NCBI GenBank assembly: GCA_964483985.1
Contig: CAZADS010000011.1
Span: 1 to 21,219, forward strand
DNA length: 21,219 bases
From: CAZADS01 sp964483985
Lineage (GTDB): Bacteria; Pseudomonadota; Alphaproteobacteria; Thalassobaculales; Thalassobaculaceae
Direction of reading: 5' to 3'
Shown piece by piece: positions 15,341 to 21,219 of the stretch. Below the pieces are notes generated by a model. That model was not told the DNA's origin. It did no database searches and was given only the letters and a program-made list of their open reading frames with translations. Numbering within the stretch: position 1 is the stretch's first letter; every line of letters begins with the position of its first letter. A program made the translations under genes and the position numbers.

Positions 15341-16459
15341 TTATTCCGCTGCTCGGGCCGTTTGATCTGAATCTGCGTGTTGAGAAAATATTGGCATCAC
15401 GTTTTCCGCTAACATTGTCAGTGAACGCTGACAAAATGTATGATCATCCCATTCATGTGCCATCGCCGTCAAAACGCCAAAATGGCCTGTCAAATCTCGT
15501 AACGCAACCAACTTGTCCACTACAGTGCTAGGCGAACCAAACGTACATTGTTCCTCTGCAATCTCTTGCCAACTAATATTTTCTGGTTGCGAATACCCCT
15601 CGGGTGCAACATATTTTGTAAGGCCACGGGCTTTTATTGACGATAGGAAATACTGGTACCAATAACTCATTGGACCATCGGGATTCAGAACATAATCTCG
15701 AGCCTCTTGGTCTGTCGGAGCTACAACAATACTGCGTGAAATCCTCCAAATTTCAGGATCTGCTCTTCGTCCAGCCTTTTCACAACCCTCAGCGTAAGTT
15801 TCCCAATGACTCGACGTATACCGCGGGTGTAAAAACGCAGCACCTGATATAGGGATCCACCCAAGTTCACCCGCCATTTTCGCACTACCCGACTTTGGGG
15901 ACATTATAGAGATTGCTATTGGTGGATGGGGATTCTGGTATGGTTTTAAAAATTCTCCAACGCCAAAGTCTACTCTCGCCATATCCTCAATCTTGACATT
16001 CCAATATTTTCCTTCCCTTTTATAAGGGGGATTGCCAGCCCAAATTGCAAGAATATGCTCCATAGATTCCCGCACCATGTCCCCTCGGTCCGTATCACCA
16101 CCAACTTCAAATAATTCAACGTCGGAAGATAAGCTACCTGTACCTACCCCCATCTGAAACCTTCCTTTTGACAAATGATCAAACAGTGCGGCTTGCCCTG
16201 CAATTTGAGCAGGATGGTGGTTAGGAAGACAGAATACTCCGGTTCCTAGTTTTATCCGTTTAGTCTCCCCGAGCACCGTTGCTAGAAAAACTAGAGGCGC
16301 AGTAATTGGTTCGACCGTTGCCGATGCATGCTCTCCAACCCACACTTCTTCAAAACCTAATTTATCCGCAAGTAATATTGCCTCTCTGTCTTCCTCGAGA
16401 ACTTGTGTCTGATCCCTTTTTGGATCGTGAACCGGTTGCATAAACATTCCGAGACGCAT
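15341..16459 (-). CDS. LLM class (luciferase-like) flavin-dependent monooxygenase
   Basis: A 372-residue TIM-barrel flavin oxidoreductase. Hallmarks are the N-terminal beta-strand MRLGMFMQP, EVWVGEH (with His44 in the position of the luciferase catalytic His), the IKLGTGVFCLPNHHP segment, GRFQMGVGTG, and a C-terminal GSP-VVDKL helix. It uses reduced FMN or F420; without an obvious partner reductase nearby I cannot choose, although the PPOX protein at 2301 may also be flavin- or F420-linked. Such enzymes oxygenate terpenoids, aldehydes or sulfonates. The start has a perfect AGGAGG 8 bases upstream, immediately preceded by a hairpin. It lies downstream of the SDR gene on the same strand after a 270-bp gap. 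Confidence 0.87.
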   Translation of the reverse strand: MRLGMFMQPVHDPKRDQTQVLEEDREAILLADKLGFEEVWVGEHASATVEPITAPLVFLATVLGETKRIKLGTGVFCLPNHHPAQIAGQAALFDHLSKGRFQMGVGTGSLSSDVELFEVGGDTDRGDMVRESMEHILAIWAGNPPYKREGKYWNVKIEDMARVDFGVGEFLKPYQNPHPPIAISIMSPKSGSAKMAGELGWIPISGAAFLHPRYTSSHWETYAEGCEKAGRRADPEIWRISRSIVVAPTDQEARDYVLNPDGPMSYWYQYFLSSIKARGLTKYVAPEGYSQPENISWQEIAEEQCTFGSPSTVVDKLVALRDLTGHFGVLTAMAHEWDDHTFCQRSLTMLAENVMPIFSQHADSDQTARAAE

Positions 16460-16467
16460 CTTACTAT

Positions 16468-16491
16468 CCTCCTCGCCTCTATAATGAGGCG
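16468..16491 (-). promoter_or_regulatory. Hairpin abutting the Shine-Dalgarno of the LLM monooxygenase gene
   Basis: On the minus strand CGCCTC (16491-16486) and GAGGCG (16479-16474) form a perfect 6-bp stem with a 6-base loop, directly followed by AGGAGG (16473-16468), 8 bases before the start codon at 16459. CGCCTC could partly compete with anti-SD pairing, so translation control is conceivable. The rest of the 16492-16729 gap shows only AT-rich sequence and a short TCCGA/TCGGA dyad at 16684-16694. Confidence 0.45.
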
Positions 16492-16729
16492 GTTTTCTAG
16501 CTAGCCTTAATAAACAGATGTAGAAGAAGTCTACACCACAACCTGCCGCGAACGCTCCTACAATCTGAGCTTGTTGACGCTATTTCTTAAAATAAAATAT
16601 TATTTTGTCTTTTATCAAGATGTTTTGCAAATTTAGTACACCATTTGCACACAACTTAGCATCCAGCATTAACTATTGCCTGATCCGAATCGGACATTAG
16701 GATTTTTATAATTCCGATAATTTCTAAGT

Positions 16730-17536
16730 TCAAATATCATCCAGATCCCAATCTTTAGGAGGCCACCCCGGGTGTTGTTTATAGGTTACACTTGATAACC
16801 ATCCTGCGTCTATTGGCATTGAAATGCCAGTAATGGCTCGGGCCGCATCGGAACATAAAAAATGTATTCCTTCGGCGATTTCCCCCGGTGAAACCATGCG
16901 CCCAAGAGCACTTTGATCATTCATAGCGGAAGGGTCTCTGTGGCCGCTATCAATCCTAGCTTGCATCTGCTCGGTTAAGACATAGCCCGGGACCACGGCA
17001 TTTACTCTAACACCATGACGACCTAAATCCGTAGCTAGAATAGCGGTTAGTTGACTTATCGCGGCTTTACCTGGTCCGTAGGAATGCAGTGGAAAAGCAT
17101 TGATAGCGGATGTTGAGGAAATATTGACAATACTGCCGGTTTTACGTTTAACCATCTGACGACCGAATTCTTTGCAACACAGATATACCCCGCGATAGTT
17201 AATAAGCCAGATTTTATCATGTTCATCGATATCCATGTTCAGTATCGAGGTAACATTTTGCAAAACACCCGCGCAAGTGACCAAAACGTCTACCGGTCCT
17301 GCGTTTGATTCTATTTCATCGACTAAATTTCTGATACTTTCATGACTTGCAACGTCGACAAGACAATGCAAAGAATTTCCCCCGTTTTCCTTTATTTCTT
17401 CTGCGACAGAACCAGCGCTTTCAGCATTTATGTCTGCCACAACAACCAAACCACCACTTAGGCCAAACCGTTTAGCTGTAGCTCGGCCAATACCACTACC
17501 GCCACCGGTTACAACCACTACACGAGATTTCGTCAT
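16730..17536 (-). CDS. Classical short-chain dehydrogenase/reductase
   Basis: A 268-residue Rossmann-fold oxidoreductase. The cofactor motif TGGGSGIG is at 10-17; Asp35 (VADIN) after the second strand favours NAD(H). A CAG variant of the NAG motif is at 88-90, Asn113 sits in the central helix, and the catalytic Ser140, Tyr153 and Lys157 (Y-GPGK) are present. It probably oxidises a hydroxyl or reduces a ketone. The start is only 2 bases past the stop of the hydratase-like gene (TAGTCATG), so the two are translationally coupled and part of one operon with the PhyH gene at 18393. The product of the dioxygenase may be its substrate, but this is inference from position. Confidence 0.9.
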   Translation of the reverse strand: MTKSRVVVVTGGGSGIGRATAKRFGLSGGLVVVADINAESAGSVAEEIKENGGNSLHCLVDVASHESIRNLVDEIESNAGPVDVLVTCAGVLQNVTSILNMDIDEHDKIWLINYRGVYLCCKEFGRQMVKRKTGSIVNISSTSAINAFPLHSYGPGKAAISQLTAILATDLGRHGVRVNAVVPGYVLTEQMQARIDSGHRDPSAMNDQSALGRMVSPGEIAEGIHFLCSDAARAITGISMPIDAGWLSSVTYKQHPGWPPKDWDLDDI

Positions 17537-17538
17537 GA

Positions 17539-18318
17539 CTAATTCGCCTTCAACGATACTTGGAGGTTTCCAAAATCACCAAACCTTACCTCCGCATTTC
17601 TGCCGGGTAAGATTGGCTGTAGGACTGTCGCACTGCCCGTCGTTACGACTTGCCCCTCTGTAGTACCAATTCCAAGAGTCGATAATTCATTGATCAACCA
17701 AGTTAATGTCGCGACTGGATCGAAACGACTTTCCAACGGGTTTAAAGGCATAGGATTACCGCCGTTCATTCTCAACTCAACCGGGATTCCCAAAAGATCT
17801 AAATTTCGCCAATCCTGAATAGTAGGTCCAACGATTAAACCCAATCCCGCCGAATTATCTGCTACAATGGCCAACCGTTCGTATTCTGTGTCTGGTATAT
17901 GTTTTCCGTCTCGAAAACGCGTTCCTACTAATTCTACTGTGAAAACAAGAGTAGCCCCGTCAATTACTTCATTCCTATGGTAAGTACTGGACCTTGGAGG
18001 AAAAGATTTTTCCAGCTTAAAAGCAATCTCACATTCCACGGCAGGCCTGTGCACTAGTAGTCTCGAAGGCAATTCCGTATCCCCGAAAAAACAATGGGAT
18101 TTAAAAATCCGCCCGACCATTGGACCCGGAGAACCACCGACTTTCCAACCTACCACCTGTTCACCAATCAATTTAGCTAACTCTGTTTGAATAATGGCGG
18201 CCTCCGCTAAATCATCTGGATATAAATTAGTGGGCATTTCATCTATCACTGTGTAACTACACCAAGCGTCAGACAGAAGTTTTGCCGCCATTGTGACTTT
18301 ATTTTCGTTGTCCGACAT
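17539..18318 (-). CDS. 2-oxopent-4-enoate hydratase-like (MhpD/FAH superfamily) protein
   Basis: A 259-residue metal-dependent enzyme related to 2-hydroxypentadienoate hydratase and 4-oxalocrotonate decarboxylase. The frame stays open 11 codons further upstream, but the internal ATG at 18318 has a GGAG ahead of it and the first ATG has none, so I choose 18318. Likely metal ligands are the acidic pair in VECEIAF (Glu95, Glu97) and Glu129 in VELVGTRF, matching the spacing in MhpD. The ADNSAG and GSATVLQPILPG motifs are also family-like. It adds water to, or decarboxylates, an unsaturated 2-oxo acid, a step typical of ring-fission catabolism. No ring-cleavage dioxygenase is present in this window, so its upstream partner may lie elsewhere or the substrate may not be aromatic. 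Confidence 0.83.
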   Translation of the reverse strand: MSDNENKVTMAAKLLSDAWCSYTVIDEMPTNLYPDDLAEAAIIQTELAKLIGEQVVGWKVGGSPGPMVGRIFKSHCFFGDTELPSRLLVHRPAVECEIAFKLEKSFPPRSSTYHRNEVIDGATLVFTVELVGTRFRDGKHIPDTEYERLAIVADNSAGLGLIVGPTIQDWRNLDLLGIPVELRMNGGNPMPLNPLESRFDPVATLTWLINELSTLGIGTTEGQVVTTGSATVLQPILPGRNAEVRFGDFGNLQVSLKAN

Positions 18319-18392
18319 TACTAGTCCAATCTCCTGAGATTCAAAAACCATTCGGTTACGCCGATGAATAATTATTATTAGATTTGGAAACT

Positions 18393-19259
18393 TTAATCTG
18401 CCATGTTTGCAGAACCTGAACCGCTATAATAGACCTTACGTTGCACCTTATCAGCGGCAGTGTGAAACGCTACAGCTGCTGGATCAAAATCATATCCTGG
18501 CTCTGGTTCAAGCTGAAAATTCCCGAACCGATCCGATCCACGGACAAGTGAGGCTGAGTCAGTATTAGTCAAAACCTGACGAGCCGATGGCGATATATAG
18601 CGAATGCCAATGCCAATTCTTCTGTCATCACTTTTATTTGGATTAGATGCATGTGCGAGCCGGTAGTCAAAAAGGGCAACTTCCCCTGGCTGCAATTCGA
18701 GACTTACCGCTTGACTTTCGTCTATATCACGAATTTCTTGACCCCGCGTTAGCATATTATCTTTTGCCCATGTATCCACATGAGCCATTGGCTTTATCAA
18801 ATGAGAGCCCGGGAGCACGCGCAGACACCCGCTTTTTTGGGTAGATGAAGAAAGGGCTAGCCATACGGAAACAAAATTCTCAGACTCTACGCCCCAATAG
18901 TTGCTATCTTGATGCCATGATACGTATTGGTTGGAATTAGCTTCCTTAATAAACCAATGAGTGGTCCAGCAAAGGATATCAGGCCCTATCAAATCTTCTA
19001 CGATATTTAATATATTTGGATTCCGAACGACATCCGATAGCCATTTAAACAAAAGATGACTTTTAAAGCGATACGAGCCTTTAATAGGATCCCCGGATTT
19101 GGCCCTATTTTCGGTAAAAACTGGACCTCGCTCACCTTCCACCGCTTCAAGTGCAGCTCTTAAACTCCGTGCTTCATCGGGGTCAAAAATTGTGAATGGA
19201 GAGTACGACCCTTTGCTTTGATATTCGGAAATTATAGCGTCATTCAGTACCTTCCCCAT
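18393..19259 (-). CDS. Second phytanoyl-CoA dioxygenase (PhyH) family Fe(II)/2-oxoglutarate oxygenase
   Basis: A 288-residue oxygenase, the first gene of the minus-strand operon with the hydratase-like and SDR genes. The start is set at ATG 19259, 5 bases after a perfect AGGAGG (19270-19265); the GTG two codons earlier overlaps that Shine-Dalgarno and is unlikely. The iron ligands are His116-x-Asp118 in SWHQDS and His203 in LAHASN, with Arg214 (DDRRIG) for 2-oxoglutarate. HWF and GCLRVLPGSH are typical PhyH barrel strands. It is only distantly similar to the PhyH protein at 11073, so this is not a recent duplicate. The adjacent SDR suggests that the new hydroxyl is later oxidised. Confidence 0.88.
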   Translation of the reverse strand: MGKVLNDAIISEYQSKGSYSPFTIFDPDEARSLRAALEAVEGERGPVFTENRAKSGDPIKGSYRFKSHLLFKWLSDVVRNPNILNIVEDLIGPDILCWTTHWFIKEANSNQYVSWHQDSNYWGVESENFVSVWLALSSSTQKSGCLRVLPGSHLIKPMAHVDTWAKDNMLTRGQEIRDIDESQAVSLELQPGEVALFDYRLAHASNPNKSDDRRIGIGIRYISPSARQVLTNTDSASLVRGSDRFGNFQLEPEPGYDFDPAAVAFHTAADKVQRKVYYSGSGSANMAD

Positions 19260-19439
19260 TTGCACCTCCTGTTGCTAAATGTTTTTTAACTGTAAACTTC
19301 CATCAGTTCTCTATGCAAGAGACGCTTTGCTAATCTCAGTTAATCTATTTGTTTTATTACCATGACGTTTTTCTTTAACTTACATATACGAGTGTCGCAA
19401 ATAAAAAGCAGCGCAAAGCCCGTCTATCGGAAAAACTGA
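19260..19439. promoter_or_regulatory. Divergent promoter region between the PhyH operon and the MFS gene
   Basis: A 180-bp AT-rich interval that must drive the minus-strand PhyH-hydratase-SDR operon and the plus-strand transporter. Apart from the AGGAGG of the PhyH gene I see only a weak 5-bp dyad (TCTCT/AGAGA near 19310) and no certain promoter hexamers or operator. Shared control of uptake and metabolism is plausible from the arrangement, but no regulator gene accompanies it. Confidence 0.35.
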
Positions 19440-20711
19440 ATGAAAAACTTCCCTATTCTACTATCCACACGCCTGCCTTTTTTTTACGGGTGGGTGGTCT
19501 TAGGATGTGCCAGTTGTGCGAGCTTTGCCCGCCAAGGCTCCGCCGTCGCAACACTTTCAATTTTTGTAGACCCCATGGTTCAGGAGTTTGCATGGTCAAG
19601 AACCGCGATCTCTGGAGCAGTTTCGATTGGGGGATTATTAGCCGCAGTAACCTCGCCATTTCTTGGACCGCTTGTTGATAGACACGGCGCACGTGTGATT
19701 CTCTGTGCCGCTGCATTAATGACCGGTGTCGCTGCTTTAGGACTTTCTTTAACAACTTCATTAATTATGTTTTACGGTTTATTTTGTATAGCGCGCATGA
19801 ATTTCGCCGGACCCTTTGATCTTGGCATATACGGCGCCGTCAATAATTGGTTCGTAAAACTTCGACCGCAGGCGATTTCTACTGTCACGATGACCCATAT
19901 GATCGGCCTTACAGCAATGCCGTTAATCGCGCATACAGCAATGGTGAATGACGGTTGGCGAAGCGGTTGGGTAGCCATCGGTATAACAGTATTGATAATC
20001 GGTTTCCTTCCCAGCTTTTTGTTTATGGCGAGAAGACCTGAAGATCTCGGTTTGCATCCAGACGGGATACCTCTATCCAATGATAACGAAAATCATTCCC
20101 CTGCCGGCGTACAAATTAGAGATATAGAGTTTTCTAGGTCAGAAGCTACGCGCACACCTGTCTTTTGGCTCCTGTTAGCTTTCACCTTTATGGTCTTTCC
20201 TGTACAAGCAGGAGTTAGCCTTCACCAAGCTCCTCACCTTTTGGAACGTGGATTGGAGCCTACAGCTGCAGCAATGGTAGTAAGCACTTTTTCATTATTC
20301 TCAGGTTTGTCCGCAGTAGTGTTTGGAATGGTCGCGCGCCGATTTAGTATTCATTTTAATTTAGTCGCAACCGGCCTATTCCTTTCACTAGGCTGCATCC
20401 TAATGATAGAGATCGCTACTATTTGGGAAGCTATATTTGCAGCCACTCTTTTCGGCATAGGAATTGGGGGCATATTATGTATCCTACCAATAGCATGGGC
20501 GGACTACTTTGGTCGAAGTAACTTCGGATCTATACGGGGCATGGTGCTAACGATACAAGTTTCTGCGCAAGCAGCTGGCCCCTTAGTGTCAGGAATGTTG
20601 CGAGATTGGCATGGGGATTACGTCATTTCCCTCAAATTATTTTTTGTAATGTCGTTAGCCAGCGCATTAATAGCTTTTTTTTCTCGACCGCCGCGGCATT
20701 TGACACCTTAA
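19440..20711 (+). CDS. Major facilitator superfamily transporter (monocarboxylate / oxalate-formate type)
   Basis: A 423-residue inner-membrane protein with about 12 helices. The opening RLPFFYGWVVLG and EFAWSRTAISGA segments and the motif-A-like GPLVDRHGARVIL (76-88, between helices 2 and 3) match the MCT/OxlT-like MFS branch, whose members carry carboxylates. A hydrophilic loop at about 200-235 separates the two six-helix halves. The second half contains FGIGIGGILCILPIAWADYFGR, typical of this branch. The start follows GGAAA. Divergent to the PhyH operon, it is a natural candidate to import that operon's substrate, presumably an organic acid, though this is inferred only from position and family. 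Confidence 0.87.
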   Translation: MKNFPILLSTRLPFFYGWVVLGCASCASFARQGSAVATLSIFVDPMVQEFAWSRTAISGAVSIGGLLAAVTSPFLGPLVDRHGARVILCAAALMTGVAALGLSLTTSLIMFYGLFCIARMNFAGPFDLGIYGAVNNWFVKLRPQAISTVTMTHMIGLTAMPLIAHTAMVNDGWRSGWVAIGITVLIIGFLPSFLFMARRPEDLGLHPDGIPLSNDNENHSPAGVQIRDIEFSRSEATRTPVFWLLLAFTFMVFPVQAGVSLHQAPHLLERGLEPTAAAMVVSTFSLFSGLSAVVFGMVARRFSIHFNLVATGLFLSLGCILMIEIATIWEAIFAATLFGIGIGGILCILPIAWADYFGRSNFGSIRGMVLTIQVSAQAAGPLVSGMLRDWHGDYVISLKLFFVMSLASALIAFFSRPPRHLTP

Positions 20712-20779
20712 TATCTGGATCTTTAGTCACGTTTCAGACACCATGGGAAATATTCTTTATTAGATTACGGAAGCTTTAG

Positions 20780-21105
20780 TTTTTAAATCTCAACATTTTA
20801 CCTCTTACAGCCGTTTTTGCTGCCGAAATGCCAGGAGTGAGGCTTAGCGATCATCTTGGTAAACTCGTTTTAAAAAACTTCGCGGTGCACTAGATCATTA
20901 CAATTTGTTAATTTTTCGTAATCAACCTATGAGCGATAAGCAACAAATTGCATTCAGCACGCTTTTTGGCTCGCTGGAAAATACTACAGGCGCAAATCCT
21001 GAAAAGGGCAATCCCTTCGCTCGACAATTTCAATCTCAGTTGCCCAGAAAAAGTGACACCTCGCAACCTCATATGTCGGACTTAAATTATTTTTTGTTCT
21101 CTTAA
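20780..21105 (+). pseudogene. Broken TauD/TfdA family Fe(II)/2-oxoglutarate dioxygenase remnant
   Basis: Two adjacent frames together match the N-terminal third of a TauD/TfdA oxygenase. Frame one (20780-20890) reads ILPLTAVFAAEMPGVRLSDHL, the usual opening, but has no ATG before it and hits TAG at about 20891. The second frame (from about 20878) continues with LRGALDHYNLLIFRNQPMSD-QQIAFSTLFGSLE and GANPEKGNPFARQ, then stops at 21105. The switch falls at A AAA AAC (20872-20878) and needs a -1 shift, or one more A. The last residues (LNYFLFS) sit where relatives read NYLWHxD, so the protein ends just before the iron ligands. The lost start, frameshift and truncation all point to a decaying gene. 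Confidence 0.8.
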
Positions 21106-21219
21106 AGAAACTATATCACCATTGTTATATCCGAGATTTGTTAGAATCTCTTCATTATGCTCACCAAGTTTTGGTGCTCTGCCAATTCGCGCCGGCGTTT
21201 CGGAAAACTGCCACGGCGA
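21082..21219 (-). CDS. CaiB/BaiF (family III) CoA transferase, C-terminal fragment cut by the window edge
   Basis: The last 45 residues and stop codon of a minus-strand gene that continues beyond the window. The peptide PWQFSETPARIGRAPKLGEHNEEIL followed by LGY-DIVSLREQKII is the characteristic family III CoA transferase ending, where relatives read S-TP--R-PAP-LGEH-EE-L-LGY-I--L-GI. These enzymes move CoA between carboxylic acids through a Glu/Asp thioester; the active site lies outside this window. The stop codon (21082-21084) lies within the overlapping end of the TauD/TfdA remnant on the other strand, so the two genes converge and overlap by 24 bases. It may activate an acid processed by the neighbouring cluster. 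Confidence 0.82.
   Translation of the reverse strand, partial: SPWQFSETPARIGRAPKLGEHNEEILTNLGYNNGDIVSLREQKII

Noticed and set aside
1..21219. Searched by eye for CRISPR arrays, tRNA genes, IS elements, integrases and toxin-antitoxin pairs
   Set aside because: No regularly spaced repeats, tRNA T-loop or anticodon patterns, transposase motifs or convincing toxin-antitoxin arrangement were seen.

Overview
The window looks like a stretch of chromosome from a free-living, probably marine, Gram-negative bacterium. I lean towards a moderately AT-rich alphaproteobacterium. This rests on gene content (glycine-betaine-type ABC transporter, SDR and LLM oxidoreductases, phytanoyl-CoA dioxygenases, CaiB-type CoA transferase, TauD/TfdA remnant, D-aminoacylase-type amidohydrolase) and on ordinary Shine-Dalgarno starts and standard stops. 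No rRNA, tRNA or phylogenetic marker is present, so the placement is an inference. I see no CRISPR array, IS element, integrase or plasmid gene.

Layout. 1-210 is a perfect 59-bp inverted repeat starting at base 1, most simply a fold-back at a contig end. 211-1070 is AT-rich and gene-free, with a few hairpins. 1071-1716 holds two tandem paralogous two-helix membrane micro-proteins; each is followed at a similar distance by an AATAAAA tract and an inverted repeat with a CCGGTA core. 1717-2300 is gene-free. Then come a PPOX-type flavin/F420 protein (-), a putative manganese/heavy-metal exporter (+), a large CPA1 Na+/H+ antiporter with a C-terminal cyclic-nucleotide-binding domain (-), and a proX-proW-proV compatible-solute uptake operon (-). 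Membrane, ion and osmotic functions therefore dominate the first 10 kb.

10187-21219 is a patchwork of small-molecule catabolic genes on both strands: Asp/Glu/hydantoin-type racemase (+), PhyH dioxygenase (+), PRISE-like enone reductase (-), D-aminoacylase-family amidohydrolase (+), LLM flavin oxidoreductase (-), a tight set of PhyH dioxygenase, 2-oxopent-4-enoate hydratase-like protein and SDR (-), and a divergent MFS transporter (+). It ends with a broken TauD/TfdA gene (+) running into the 3' end of a CaiB/BaiF CoA transferase (-, cut by the window edge). Together these could import, hydroxylate, oxidise, reduce and hydrolyse an organic substrate, but the substrate cannot be read from sequence. 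I recognise no transcription regulator anywhere in the window.

Most worth following up: the tandem micro-protein pair with its duplicated 3' element; the oxidative/reductive cluster with two PhyH enzymes and a PRISE-like reductase; the antiporter-cNMP fusion; and the TauD/TfdA remnant, broken at an A AAA AAC heptamer and truncated where its metal-binding motif should begin.
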